Positions 8,308 to 16,982 are shown, counted from the first letter of the stretch. The stretch is 64,000 nucleotides of DNA from Litorimonas sp046250185 (GCF_046250185.1 NZ_CP176469.1); one strand, 5' to 3'. Numbers and translations are program-made. The notes: a model not told the origin generated them from the letters alone.

Positions 8308-9257
8308 CTTCGCAATGAAAGCCAGTCCAGCATGGCTCGGCTGATAGCGTCTGGCGCATCCCACATGGCCCAATGCCCGCAATTTGGAATAGTCACGCGG
8401 GTTAGATCATCCACCATATGCTCCATAGGGTCAGCCAATTCTGGCGGCAAAAGCAAATCACGCTCAGGGCTGATCATCAGGACGGGCTGATCTATGCGGT
8501 CAGACATCCCCTCTGCCAGTTTCCAGTTCTCATTAATATTCTGATAAAGGTTCATACCTGTTTCATAGCCTGTACGTGTGTAAGCCTCTACAAATACTGC
8601 CCGATCCGCTTGATCCATAACACCACCTTTGAGCGGTGGTGAGCCCGCGGCGAGAAATTCTGCGAACTTAGTTGGGATGAATGTAAACGTCTCGTCTGCA
8701 ACTGCACCCTCAGGCGTAGAGCGGAACATGAGACGGAAAAACCCATCTGGATCTTTGGCGAATAATGCAGCGGTTTCCGCGCGTTTATAGAGAAACTCCA
8801 AAAAGTAGTGCTTCCGTCCTGCCCGCTTCTCGATGATCTTCAACGGCGGCGCAGGAGCGCGAGCGGTGTGCGGAACACAAATACCGACGACCCCCGTAAC
8901 GCGATGACGGATCATACGTGCGGCGTGCCAGACAATGCTGCCGCCCCAGTCATGTCCACAGATCAAACTTTGACTTAGACCATACCCATCCATCACCGAT
9001 TCCAAATCAGCGACGAGTTGCGGCATCGCGTAATGCTGCGAATCTAGAGGCGCAGAAGACCGCCCGAAACCGCGCAAATCATAACATATCACGCGGTAGC
9101 CCGCCTGCACCAAAATCGGCACGATCGGCTTCCAGCTATAGGCAATCTCTGGCCAACCATGAACCAATATCAACGGCGTCCCATCTAGCGCCCCGTCTGA
9201 ATAGGTCGCAATTTCGAATCCATCGGACTGTACAAAGTGAGGCTGATTGAAGTTCAT
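8304..9257 (-). CDS. Alpha/beta hydrolase, epoxide hydrolase-like
   Basis: 317 residues from ATG 9257 (a second ATG at 9266 is possible). It has the oxyanion motif HGWPEIAYSW, the nucleophile elbow CGHDWGGS with an Asp nucleophile, and a terminal NCGHWAMWDAP supplying the catalytic His. The Asp nucleophile together with HGWPE is characteristic of epoxide hydrolases rather than esterases. It probably opens an epoxide ring to a diol in the cytosol; fluoroacetate or haloalkane dehalogenases are relatives. The stop overlaps the convergent desaturase stop by 4 bases. Confidence 0.85.
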   Translation of the reverse strand: MNFNQPHFVQSDGFEIATYSDGALDGTPLILVHGWPEIAYSWKPIVPILVQAGYRVICYDLRGFGRSSAPLDSQHYAMPQLVADLESVMDGYGLSQSLICGHDWGGSIVWHAARMIRHRVTGVVGICVPHTARAPAPPLKIIEKRAGRKHYFLEFLYKRAETAALFAKDPDGFFRLMFRSTPEGAVADETFTFIPTKFAEFLAAGSPPLKGGVMDQADRAVFVEAYTRTGYETGMNLYQNINENWKLAEGMSDRIDQPVLMISPERDLLLPPELADPMEHMVDDLTRVTIPNCGHWAMWDAPDAISRAMLDWLSLRS

Positions 9258-9432
9258 AGATCGCACTTTAGGGCGTTCGTCTGTGAAATCAGCCTCTTTT
9301 TTCGGTCAAATTGCTGATTTATCGCAGCTTTTACTCTTTACGGCGCGAACTTAGACCCCTAAAAGCCAGCTATTCCAAAGGCTCCGATGCACGGGGCCTT
9401 TAATTTTGAATTAGAAATGAGTTGAAGACCAC

Positions 9433-9666
9433 ATGGTTGAAATCTACGTCCGTCAGAATAATGTTGATCAGGCCCTCCGTGCCCTGAAGAAGAAACTTCA
9501 GAACGAAGGCATCCTGCGCGAAATGAAAGCGCGTAAACATTATGAAAAGCCATCCGAGAAGCGCGTACGCGAAGCTGCGGAAGCTGTGCGTCGTGTCCGT
9601 AAACTGGCACGCAAGCGCGCCCAAGTCGAAGGATTGATCCCGTCAAAGAAACCGCGCCGTCGTTAA
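9433..9666 (+). CDS. rpsU: 30S ribosomal protein S21
   Basis: 77 residues, highly basic. It begins with VEIYVRQNNVDQALRALKKKLQNEG, the conserved S21 core, followed by an Arg/Lys-rich C-terminal tail ending in KKPRRR as in alphaproteobacterial S21. It sits on the small subunit platform and assists mRNA base-pairing with 16S rRNA. It is monocistronic, with a strong terminator 30 bases after the stop. Confidence 0.96.
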   Translation: MVEIYVRQNNVDQALRALKKKLQNEGILREMKARKHYEKPSEKRVREAAEAVRRVRKLARKRAQVEGLIPSKKPRRR

Positions 9667-9696
9667 TCGACCGCATCTCCTTACGGAACCAAGTTC

Positions 9697-9727
9697 AAAA
9701 CCGCTCTCTTAGGAGGGCGGTTTTTTT
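9697..9727 (+). terminator. Rho-independent terminator of rpsU
   Basis: Stem AAAACCGCTCTC / GAGGGCGGTTTT (one wobble) with a TTAG loop, ending in seven or more T. Confidence 0.9.
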
Positions 9728-10058
9728 GTGCGCTACTGTGAAGCGCATGTATGAAATTTGTGACAAAAATCTAACATGGTCGTAACTCGTCCGCCAGAAA
9801 CATGGTTAAGGTTGAATTACGATCTGTGCTTAACGACCCTAATGACAGGAAAAACTCAACAAAATGCATTTTATTGGAAAAAAATTTCTATAATATTTTC
9901 AATACTTTAACCGCTAAATTAACGATTGTAGAAAGTATTCTAAACGCTGTCCTAACGACTGATTCGCGGTTCATTTACCAATGACCGTTAGATAGAGGCT
10001 CATAACAAAAACAATAATAATTCTTGTGAACCCTAGATGACTACAAAGGACAAAAAAA
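9728..10058. other. AT-rich intergenic region, no gene seen
   Basis: About 330 bases with low GC between the rpsU terminator and the secreted protein gene at 10059. A 60-codon frame at 9802 shows no ribosome binding site, conserved motif or coding composition. A TTAA-N8-TTAA arrangement at 9907-9922 resembles a CtrA site but has the wrong spacing (N7 is expected). The part near 10020-10058 presumably holds the promoter and leader of the next gene. Confidence 0.5.
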
Positions 10059-10541
10059 ATGAAAACTCTATCTACACTTATCGGCGCAGCTGTTTTGACA
10101 TCTGCATTCGCATCAACTGCATATGCAGCGTCACCTGACGTTTATGTTGTGAATTTCCGTAACGCGAAAGACGTGAAGAGCCAACAGCTTGACAGCCAAC
10201 TCCAAACAGCTGTCGCAATCGCTGGTGTAAACGCTGAAGAAGTCGTGATCGACACAACAACAGCAGCCAAATGGGAAAAAGGCGCACATGAAGCGTTTGA
10301 TAAGGACATCGTGCCTGTCTTCAACAAATGGGTCGGCCTTCCAGGCTTTGCCGCTGTCGTTGATGCCAAAACAAAGCGCGTTATCGGATGTGTGAATGCA
10401 TCTTTCTCAGCAAATGAAATGGCTGAAGAACTTCGCAAAATGGCGTCCCGCGCTCAAGGCAATGCCTATATGAGCCGTGCATCTGTTGGTGCCAAAACGA
10501 CATCATGCCCTGCGGCTCACAATGTTGACCCAGGCCTCTAA
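10059..10541 (+). CDS. Secreted thioredoxin-fold paralogue lacking the CxxC motif
   Basis: 160 residues with a Sec signal peptide (cleavage likely after AYA, ~residue 23). The body aligns along its length with the protein at 10718: PDVYVVNF, FDKDIVPVFNKWVGLPGFAAVVD, TKRVIGCVN, then a C-terminal SCP. Where the neighbour has WCGPC, this copy has RNAKDVKS, so it cannot act as a dithiol oxidoreductase. Both keep two other cysteines (GCVN and the C-terminal CP), which could form a structural disulfide. Periplasmic location is predicted. It ends in its own strong terminator. Function unknown. Confidence 0.8.
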   Translation: MKTLSTLIGAAVLTSAFASTAYAASPDVYVVNFRNAKDVKSQQLDSQLQTAVAIAGVNAEEVVIDTTTAAKWEKGAHEAFDKDIVPVFNKWVGLPGFAAVVDAKTKRVIGCVNASFSANEMAEELRKMASRAQGNAYMSRASVGAKTTSCPAAHNVDPGL

Positions 10542-10562
10542 TCTTATCTAGGGGAAGATGAG

Positions 10563-10601
10563 AAAGCCCGGTTCCAGATATTATCTGGTCCGGGCTTTTT
10601 T
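10563..10601 (+). terminator. Strong Rho-independent terminator
   Basis: AAAGCCCGG and CCGGGCTTT enclose an inner CCAGAT/ATCTGG stem, followed by a T run. It separates the two thioredoxin-fold paralogues, so they are not simply co-transcribed. Confidence 0.92.
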
Positions 10602-10717
10602 CGTTGGCAAGTCTGCAATTCACAACCTCCCTCGCCCGACTTCGCCTCACGATTTTGTGCGGTAGAAAACTGCAATTTCATCTGCCATTCAGATCAAATA
10701 CGCCATAAGACCACAAT

Positions 10718-11176
10718 ATGACACGTATATTGAAGACCTTCATTTCTGCCGCGGCTCTAACACTTGGACTCAGTGCGAGCGCGAATGCATATCAACCGAC
10801 ACCTGACGTCTATGTCGTGTTTTTCGAAGCAGACTGGTGCGGGCCATGCAAGATCGTTGAGCCCCGCTTGACAGAAGCTTTGCAAAATCTACGCGATCCG
10901 ATGATTGAGTTCGTGCCAATCGATATTTCTGGCGGCAAAGGTGATCTAAACGCTCACGCGGTCTTCGATCGTGGGATCGTGCAGCAATATAATATGTGGA
11001 TGGGCGTAACAGGTTTTGCCGCTATCATTGATGGCGATACAAAACGGACAATGGGCTGTGTAAACATGACCTATGACGCCAAAGCCATGGCCATGCACAT
11101 TCGTAATTTGCAAAATGCGGCTCGAAACAATCAGCAGTCATTTGACCTGACCTGCCCCGAGCCGAATAATATTTAG
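10718..11176 (+). CDS. Secreted thioredoxin-like protein with WCGPC
   Basis: 152 residues with a signal peptide (ISAAALTLGLSASANA) and a thioredoxin-fold domain whose active site WCGPC lies about 15 residues after the predicted cleavage site. Two further cysteines occur in GCVN and the C-terminal TCPEP. It is likely a periplasmic disulfide reductase or a substrate-specific thiol protein, but the C-terminal half differs from DsbE/TlpA and the partner is unknown. It is the active-site-containing paralogue of the protein at 10059 (about 175 bases between them). Convergent with the DUF1476 gene. Confidence 0.85.
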   Translation: MTRILKTFISAAALTLGLSASANAYQPTPDVYVVFFEADWCGPCKIVEPRLTEALQNLRDPMIEFVPIDISGGKGDLNAHAVFDRGIVQQYNMWMGVTGFAAIIDGDTKRTMGCVNMTYDAKAMAMHIRNLQNAARNNQQSFDLTCPEPNNI

Positions 11177-11185
11177 ACTCAGGCT

Positions 11186-11506
11186 CTAGGCACGCAGTCC
11201 GTAGACCTCTTCACGAGCAGCTTCGAGGCACTCGGCCATTTTTTCGCGGATAGCCGTGTCAGAAATATCAGCACCGCCATCTGTTAGGTCTTTGCGCAGC
11301 TTGCGGAAGACATCATCATCGCCGGCTTCTTCCATATCCGCCATAATCACTTCGAGCGCATACTTATCAGGATCAGATTTCCCGATCAGCTCAGCCGCCC
11401 AAAACCCCAATGCTTTGTTGCGTTTTGCTTCGGCTTTAAACTCCTTCGCCGCATCCAACACGAAACGTGTCTCAGAGGCGCTCTCGCGTTCATCAAATGT
11501 CGACAT
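11186..11506 (-). CDS. DUF1476 protein, zeta-type inhibitor of F1-ATPase
   Basis: 106 residues, matching the alphaproteobacterial DUF1476 family: STFDERESASETRFVLDAAKEFKAEAKRNKALGFWAAELIG at the N-terminus, then an acidic helical region. In Paracoccus the homologue (zeta subunit) binds F1 through its N-terminal helix and blocks ATP hydrolysis. The same cytosolic role at ATP synthase is inferred here. The length is typical, and the family is essentially restricted to Alphaproteobacteria, which helps place the organism. Confidence 0.9.
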   Translation of the reverse strand: MSTFDERESASETRFVLDAAKEFKAEAKRNKALGFWAAELIGKSDPDKYALEVIMADMEEAGDDDVFRKLRKDLTDGGADISDTAIREKMAECLEAAREEVYGLRA

Positions 11507-11546
11507 GGTCTACCTTTCCAAAAGTCGTTATTTCTAAAGGATACGT

Positions 11547-11657
11547 ATGTCTGCCCGCAGCGTTCTTCAAGGTGTAAAATCCTCAAATATTCGCCTCCTG
11601 CGCATTGCCGCCGCGAGAGGCTTAGGCTATGCCGTGGCTTTAGAGATCAAAGACTGA
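11547..11657 (+). CDS. Possible 36-residue small protein upstream of purC
   Basis: A short frame (MSARSVLQGVKSSNIRLLRI ... ALEIKD) starts with ATG at 11547, six bases after AAAGG, a good ribosome binding site. It ends 24 bases before purC. It is basic in the first two thirds and has no similarity I recognise. It may be a leader peptide, a small protein or chance; its position between the divergent DUF1476 gene and purC means it would share the purine operon transcript. Confidence 0.35.
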   Translation: MSARSVLQGVKSSNIRLLRIAAARGLGYAVALEIKD

Positions 11658-11681
11658 GTCTCGCTCATATATGAGGGCCAC

Positions 11682-12458
11682 ATGAGCCGCCGCAAACAAA
11701 TCTACGAAGGTAAAGCCAAAATCCTGTTCGAGGGGCCTGAGCCTGGAACATTGGTGCAGTATTTCAAAGACGACGCGACTGCCTTTAATGCACAAAAAAA
11801 AGCAACGCTCGACGGCAAAGGCATCCTCAACAACCGCATAAGCGAATTTGTGATGCTTCGCCTCGGCGAGATTGGTATCCCCACGCACTTCATCAAACGC
11901 CTGAACATGCGCGAGCAGCTGATTAAAGAAGTCGAAATCATCCCGCTGGAAGTTATTTGCCGCAATATAGCGGCTGGCACCATGTCTAAGCGCCTCGGAA
12001 TTGAAGAAGGCGAGAAGCTCCCGCGTTCTATCGTAGAGTTCTGCCTCAAGCGCGACGATCTGGGTGATCCTCTGATTGCTGAAGAACATATTCACGCTTT
12101 TGGCTGGGCCACCCATGCAGAGTTAGACGAAATGATCGCTATGACGCTGCGGATCAATGACTATTTGCAAGGGATGTTTGCTGGCATCGGTATTAAGTTA
12201 GTTGACTTTAAGATCGAATTTGGACGGCTGGCGAATGAAGACGGCGGTCACCAAGTTATCTTAGCGGATGAAATCAGCCCCGATAGCTGCCGCCTCTGGG
12301 ATGCAGAGACAGACCGCAAACTCGACAAAGACCGTTTCCGCCGTGACCTTGGCGGCGTAACCGAAGCCTATACCGAAGTTGCCTCACGGCTTGGCATACT
12401 CAAAGAAAACCAAAATAAACACGCACCGAACCTCTCGGTCGTATCCAATGACGATTAA
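11682..12458 (+). CDS. purC: Phosphoribosylaminoimidazole-succinocarboxamide synthase
   Basis: 258 residues, normal length. It joins CAIR and aspartate with ATP to give SAICAR in purine synthesis. Signatures seen: YEGKAKILFE at the N-terminus, the ATP-grasp-like core with EVICRNIAAGTMSKRLGIEEG, and LVDFKIEFGR followed by LADEISPDSCRLWD, the SAICAR synthetase block. GAGGG stands 6 bases before ATG. First gene of purC-purS-purQ-purL, with 24 bases to purS. Confidence 0.97.
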   Translation: MSRRKQIYEGKAKILFEGPEPGTLVQYFKDDATAFNAQKKATLDGKGILNNRISEFVMLRLGEIGIPTHFIKRLNMREQLIKEVEIIPLEVICRNIAAGTMSKRLGIEEGEKLPRSIVEFCLKRDDLGDPLIAEEHIHAFGWATHAELDEMIAMTLRINDYLQGMFAGIGIKLVDFKIEFGRLANEDGGHQVILADEISPDSCRLWDAETDRKLDKDRFRRDLGGVTEAYTEVASRLGILKENQNKHAPNLSVVSNDD

Positions 12459-12482
12459 ACCAGATCAAACCAGGAGCTTCCT

Positions 12483-12725
12483 ATGAAAGCGCTCGTCTTT
12501 GTCGGCCTAAAGCCCGGCGTTCTTGACCCACAAGGTCGTGCTATCGCGCGGTCTCTCAACGATCTGGGCTTCGATGAAGTGACCAACGCATTTCAAGGTA
12601 AAGTCATTGAACTTGATATAGAGGCTAACGACCCCGAAGTTGTCAAAGGCCGCGTGACCGAAATGTGCGAGAAACTCCTCGCCAATACGGTGATCGAAAG
12701 CTACCGCATCGAAATTCAGGCGTAA
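12483..12725 (+). CDS. purS: FGAM synthase subunit PurS
   Basis: 80 residues, the standard PurS length. PurS bridges PurQ and PurL in the multi-subunit formylglycinamidine ribonucleotide synthase and helps pass ammonia. Sequence shows VFVGLKPGVLDPQGRAIARSLNDLGFDEV and the C-terminal TVIESYRIEI typical of the family. AGGAG lies six bases before ATG; purQ follows after three bases, consistent with stoichiometric production. Confidence 0.96.
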   Translation: MKALVFVGLKPGVLDPQGRAIARSLNDLGFDEVTNAFQGKVIELDIEANDPEVVKGRVTEMCEKLLANTVIESYRIEIQA

Positions 12726-12728
12726 GAC

Positions 12729-13391
12729 ATGAAAACTGCCGTCATTACCTTCCCGGCGTCTAATTGTAACCGCGACGCAGCGGTCGCCCTAGAGAAGATC
12801 ACAGGCCATCCGGCGCAAATGATCTGGCACCGCGAGACAGAAATTCCCGATGATGTTCGTTTCGTCGTTCTGCCAGGTGGTTTCTCCTATGGCGACTATC
12901 TCCGTTGCGGCGCAATGGCGTCACGCTCGCCTATCGTGAAAGACTTGGTCGCGAAGGCCAATAATGGCTTGGCCGTCGCTGGATTTTGCAATGGTTTCCA
13001 AGTTCTAACAGAGGCGGGGTTGCTGCCAGGAGCTTTGATGCGCAACAAGAATTTGAAATTTGTTTGCCGTCCCGAAACACTCAAAATCGCTAATAATGAC
13101 ACTCGTTTCACCTCGAAATACGGCACGAAGTCAGAGGTCATCTTCCCTGTCGCGCACCATGACGGAAATTACTTTGCTGATGACGAGACACTAGGCCGAT
13201 TGGAAAAAGAAGGCCGCGTCGTCTTTCGCTATGCCAATAATCCAAACGGTTCCGCCCGAGATATTGCAGGTATCGTCAATGAGGCAGGCAATGTCTTTGG
13301 CATGATGCCCCATCCAGAACGCGCAGTTGATCCGCTGCACGGCGGCACGGACGGTATTGATCTGTTCAAATCTATTATTGAGAGCATATAA
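12729..13391 (+). CDS. purQ: FGAM synthase glutaminase subunit PurQ
   Basis: 220 residues, class I glutamine amidotransferase. The nucleophile is the Cys in AGFCNGFQVL and the His-Glu of the triad is in MMPHPERA; the N-terminus has ITFPASNCNRDA. It hydrolyses glutamine and delivers ammonia to PurL. Its stop codon shares one base with the purL start (TAATG at 13389-13393), indicating coupled translation. Confidence 0.97.
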   Translation: MKTAVITFPASNCNRDAAVALEKITGHPAQMIWHRETEIPDDVRFVVLPGGFSYGDYLRCGAMASRSPIVKDLVAKANNGLAVAGFCNGFQVLTEAGLLPGALMRNKNLKFVCRPETLKIANNDTRFTSKYGTKSEVIFPVAHHDGNYFADDETLGRLEKEGRVVFRYANNPNGSARDIAGIVNEAGNVFGMMPHPERAVDPLHGGTDGIDLFKSIIESI

Positions 13392-15598
13392 TGGCTGTGA
13401 AGAAAAAATCAGAGATCACGCCAGAGATCGTGGCTGAGCATGGATTATCAGAAGGCGAGTATGAGATCATTTTGGATCGTTTGGGTCGTGAGCCGAATAT
13501 CAACGAACTCGGTATCTTCTCCGTCATGTGGTCGGAGCATTGCTCTTATAAATCTTCCCGCCGTCATCTCGGTAAGTTCCTAACCAAGGGGGACAAAGTC
13601 ATCCAAGGCCCTGGCGAAAATGCGGGCGTTATTGATATTGGCGATGGTGATGCGATTATCTTCAAAATGGAAAGCCATAATCACCCCTCCTATATCGAGC
13701 CATACCAAGGTGCTGCGACAGGTGTTGGCGGGATTATGCGCGATGTCTTTACGATGGGAGCCCGCCCGATTGCATTGATGAATGCGCTTCGATTTGGTGA
13801 GCCAACGCACCCCAAAACCAAGCAACTCGTCAAAGGCGTTGTTGCTGGCATTGGCGGCTATGGCAACTGCGTTGGCGTGCCGACTGTCGGTGGTGAGACA
13901 AATTTTCATAAGGGCTATAACGGTAATATCTTGGTCAATGCGATGTGTGTTGGCCTAGCGAAGGCTGATAATATTTTTCTGTCAGCAGCCAAAGGCGTTG
14001 GCAATCCGATCTTCTATGTCGGCTCTAAAACAGGTCGCGACGGCATCCACGGCGCAACCATGGCGTCTGCCGAATTTGACGATGACAGCGAAGAAAAGCG
14101 TCCAACTGTGCAGGTCGGCGACCCGTTCACGGAGAAGCTGCTGATCGAGGCCTGCCTAGAGCTTATGGCGACGGACGCCATTATCGCGATCCAAGATATG
14201 GGCGCAGCTGGCCTCACCTCCTCCTCTATTGAAATGGCGGATAAAGGCGGCGTGGGCATCCAACTAAACCTTGATAAAGTGCCTCAACGCGAAACGAATA
14301 TGACGCCTTACGAAATGATGCTGTCGGAGTCTCAAGAGCGGATGCTGATGGTGATTAAGCCGGGCAAAGAAAAGCTCGCTTATGATATTTTCGAGAAGTG
14401 GGAACTCGACGTAGCCATGATCGGGAAGACGACTGACACCGGCCGCCTCGTCCTAAAACATAATCGCAAAAAAGTCTGCGATATTCCGATCGCGCCGCTC
14501 GCCGATGATGCGCCCAATCTGGATCGCCCATATGAAATTCCTGAAAGCCAGCCGCCTCTATCTTGGACGGATGTGCGCGAGACACAGGACTATAATGACG
14601 CTCTGCTCCGCATCATGACCTGCCCTGACGTCGCATCAAAACGCTGGATTTGGGAACAATATGACCGCCACGTGATGGCCGATACAGTGGATAGCAGCCA
14701 GAGCGGTGGCGACGCAGCAATCGTGCGTATTCACGGTACAAACAAAGCTGTTGCGATCACGACAGACGTGACGCCGCGCTATTGTTATGCCGACCCGTAC
14801 GAGGGCGGGAAGCAGTGTGTGGCGGAGACTTGGCGCAACTTGACTGCCGTGGGCGCTGACCCAATCGCAATCACGGATTGTCTGAATTTTGGTAACCCAG
14901 AGCGGCCTGAGATCATGGGTCAGCTGGTTGGATGTATCGAAGGCATGAATGAGGCCTGCCGCGCATTTGAGTATCCTGTCGTGTCGGGCAACGTCTCGCT
15001 TTATAATGAAACTAATGGTGTTGCGATCCCGCCCACCCCTGCGGTTGGTGGCGTGGGCTTAATCCCAAATCTTGACTATTTCGCGACCCTAACTGGCGCC
15101 CAAGAAGGTGATACGCTGATCCTAATTGGCGACACGCAGGGCTGGCTAGGATCGTCATTATACGCGGAGCATGTCACCTCAATCGAAGGCGGCGCACCGC
15201 CACCCGTTGATCTCGAGGTTGAAAAAAATAATGGCGACTACGTTCGCAAGCTCATCCGAAATAAGCGCGTTCACGCTGTTCATGACCTCTCAGATGGCGG
15301 ACTCGCTGTGGCGGCTTGTGAAATGGCTTTCGCCTCCAACATCGGCATGCATTTGCGCGGCGCCATCGGCACGCCGACACATGCATGGCTATTCGGCGAA
15401 GACCAAGCCCGTTACCTGATCGCGGTTGAGGAACATAGCGTTAATCCTGTGATTTCAACTGCCAAGAGCAAGGGCGTTCCAGCGCAGGTCGTCGGCACAG
15501 TCGGTGGTGACCGTATTAAAGCCGACAATGCTTTCGATGTCACAATCAGTGGTCTACGCGAGCGCAATGAGGCTTGGCTGCCTGAGTTGATGTCATAA
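13391..15598 (+). CDS. purL: FGAM synthase subunit PurL (small type)
   Basis: 735 residues, the size of the small PurL that works with separate PurS and PurQ. It converts FGAR to FGAM with ATP and ammonia. Motifs include WSEHCSYKSSRRHL, the nucleotide segment GENAGVIDIGDGDAI, AIQDMGAAGLTSSSIEMA and a second AIR-synthase-like half with TDCLNFGNPERPE and VHDLSDGGLAVA. One base is shared with the stop of purQ and one with the start of bolA, so translation is tightly coupled in both directions. Confidence 0.97.
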   Translation: MAVKKKSEITPEIVAEHGLSEGEYEIILDRLGREPNINELGIFSVMWSEHCSYKSSRRHLGKFLTKGDKVIQGPGENAGVIDIGDGDAIIFKMESHNHPSYIEPYQGAATGVGGIMRDVFTMGARPIALMNALRFGEPTHPKTKQLVKGVVAGIGGYGNCVGVPTVGGETNFHKGYNGNILVNAMCVGLAKADNIFLSAAKGVGNPIFYVGSKTGRDGIHGATMASAEFDDDSEEKRPTVQVGDPFTEKLLIEACLELMATDAIIAIQDMGAAGLTSSSIEMADKGGVGIQLNLDKVPQRETNMTPYEMMLSESQERMLMVIKPGKEKLAYDIFEKWELDVAMIGKTTDTGRLVLKHNRKKVCDIPIAPLADDAPNLDRPYEIPESQPPLSWTDVRETQDYNDALLRIMTCPDVASKRWIWEQYDRHVMADTVDSSQSGGDAAIVRIHGTNKAVAITTDVTPRYCYADPYEGGKQCVAETWRNLTAVGADPIAITDCLNFGNPERPEIMGQLVGCIEGMNEACRAFEYPVVSGNVSLYNETNGVAIPPTPAVGGVGLIPNLDYFATLTGAQEGDTLILIGDTQGWLGSSLYAEHVTSIEGGAPPPVDLEVEKNNGDYVRKLIRNKRVHAVHDLSDGGLAVAACEMAFASNIGMHLRGAIGTPTHAWLFGEDQARYLIAVEEHSVNPVISTAKSKGVPAQVVGTVGGDRIKADNAFDVTISGLRERNEAWLPELMS

Positions 15599-15837
15599 TG
15601 GGTATGCCCGCCGAAGCCATCATCGCCTTGATCAAAGAGGCTATGCCAGATGCAGAGGTCGAAATGATTGACCTCGCGGGTGACAATAATCATTGGAAAG
15701 CGGTCATTACAAGCGCGTCGTTTGCAGGCCTTAATCGCGTGCGGCAGCACCAACTCGTATATGCCGCCCTCAAAGGAAAGATGGACGGCGCAGACGGCGA
15801 ACTGCATGCTCTCGCCTTAGAAACCCGCACCCCTTGA
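15598..15837 (+). CDS. BolA-family protein
   Basis: 79 residues. The BolA fold is recognisable from AEAIIALIKEAMPDAEVEMIDLAGDNNHWKAVITSASFAGLNRVRQHQLVYAALKG, including the helix-turn-helix-like segment RVRQHQLVY and the invariant His there. BolA proteins bind [2Fe-2S] clusters together with monothiol glutaredoxins and act in iron-sulfur trafficking. The gene directly follows purL (TAATG overlap) and precedes grxD by 48 bases, the usual alphaproteobacterial arrangement, supporting a BolA-Grx partnership. Confidence 0.92.
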   Translation: MGMPAEAIIALIKEAMPDAEVEMIDLAGDNNHWKAVITSASFAGLNRVRQHQLVYAALKGKMDGADGELHALALETRTP

Positions 15838-15885
15838 AACCAAGATGTCCTAACCTACTTATAGGTTACTTCCGGAGGAATATTT

Positions 15886-16215
15886 ATGTCTGCAACTGAT
15901 ACTATCAAAAAGACCGTCACTGAAAACGATGTCGTACTTTATATGAAAGGCACACCGACCTTTCCGCAGTGTGGGTTTTCGTCGACCGTTGTCCAAATTT
16001 TTGACTATCTCGGTGTCGATTATGCAAGCGTGAATGTATTGGAGAATCCAGACATTCGCCAAGGCATTAAAGACTATAATAACTGGCCGACAATTCCGCA
16101 GATATTCGTCAAAGGCGAATTTATCGGCGGCTGCGATATTGCACGTGAAATGTTTGAGAGCGGCGAATTGCGCACCTTTCTCTCTGACAAAGGCATAAAA
16201 ACCGCCGCGGCCTAA
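15886..16215 (+). CDS. grxD: Monothiol glutaredoxin, Grx4 family
   Basis: 109 residues with the CGFS active site (FPQCGFSSTVVQIFD) that defines the monothiol class. KGTPTFPQCGFS, WPTIPQIFVKGEFIGGCDI and the C-terminal helix bind glutathione and, as a dimer, a bridging [2Fe-2S] cluster. It delivers clusters to targets and pairs with the BolA protein encoded just upstream. GGAGGA lies about 8 bases before ATG. Confidence 0.96.
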   Translation: MSATDTIKKTVTENDVVLYMKGTPTFPQCGFSSTVVQIFDYLGVDYASVNVLENPDIRQGIKDYNNWPTIPQIFVKGEFIGGCDIAREMFESGELRTFLSDKGIKTAAA

Positions 16216-16328
16216 CCTCCCGTCGCCACTATGGTTAACCAATCGCTAGGCGCGTATTAAACAGACGGAAACCGTTTTCGCGTATGTTTCGCTCAAATTT
16301 GCTGTGGGGGCAAATGGGAGACATAGAC

Positions 16329-16907
16329 ATGGCGCGACTAAACCTTTTACTGAAACGACGAAGCCGACCGGAAATTGGTGGGTTCCACGCAGCATATATT
16401 GACAAAAAAGCCGGCGGAAAACGCCAAAGCTTAGGAATATTCAGAGCCATGTTTTCGGGCCTGTCGCTGACATTTGGCGCGATGATGTGCTATGTTGCGC
16501 TACATTATGTGCCAGCTTTTACCAGCACACATAAAGTTCTCTCGTTCTCAAATGGTGATACATCGGCGGCACGCCTGCAAAATCGCAACCCTGTTCAAAA
16601 GCTACTTGGCCCCTACGCTGATGCATTTTCGCTCAAACGCACTTATTTACGCGCAGGACAGAGTATTCAGGTGCAATATGCGATCCCTGCCGGCGCGAAG
16701 ATGGACTTGAATATCGTCCAATGTCGTCGCCTCTGGGTGATCGAGGTTTTCACCTGCCAGACTGTGTCTCGGAAACACGTCGAGGTCACAAAAAAGGTCG
16801 GCACTGAGACATTTCGGTTTCAGGACACAGGTTTTTACTTTTTTGATGAAACAGTGACTTTAGGCGAAAAAGGCAAAGATTACCGCGTGGTGTGGACCCG
16901 CAAATAA
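16329..16907 (+). CDS. Hypothetical single-pass membrane protein
   Basis: I do not recognise this protein. I start it at ATG 16329 (192 residues) because GGGAG lies 8 bases upstream; ATG 16284 would add 15 residues. A basic N-terminus (RLNLLLKRRSRPE) is followed near residue 40 by one hydrophobic segment (MFSGLSLTFGAMMCYVAL), and the rest (~120 residues), rich in aromatic and basic residues with two cysteines (QCRRLWVIEVFTCQ), would lie in the periplasm. The ending resembles a small beta-rich domain. It is followed by a two-way terminator. Confidence 0.65.
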   Translation: MARLNLLLKRRSRPEIGGFHAAYIDKKAGGKRQSLGIFRAMFSGLSLTFGAMMCYVALHYVPAFTSTHKVLSFSNGDTSAARLQNRNPVQKLLGPYADAFSLKRTYLRAGQSIQVQYAIPAGAKMDLNIVQCRRLWVIEVFTCQTVSRKHVEVTKKVGTETFRFQDTGFYFFDETVTLGEKGKDYRVVWTRK

Positions 16908-16947
16908 CGCATATAACTCAGTCTTTTACTTGCAAATCTAAGCATTA

Positions 16948-16982
16948 AAAAACCCGCCTCGGATAAATCCAAGCGGGTTTTT
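16948..16982. terminator. Bidirectional Rho-independent terminator
   Basis: AAAAACCCGC pairs with GCGGGTTTTT, with an inner GGAT/ATCC. A-rich and T-rich flanks let it end both the gene at 16329 and rpsD, which converge here. Confidence 0.88.

Noticed and set aside
8549..8562. GTTCATACCTGT 12-mer also found inside the epoxide-hydrolase-like gene
   Set aside because: It lies in coding sequence, lacks a second arm and is probably a chance match to the left arm of the 5722 repeat.
9907..9922. TTAA-N8-TTAA resembling a CtrA binding site
   Set aside because: CtrA consensus has seven bases between the TTAA halves; spacing is off by one.
9802..9984. 60-codon frame in AT-rich DNA
   Set aside because: No ribosome binding site, no recognisable motif, low-complexity composition; best treated as non-coding.
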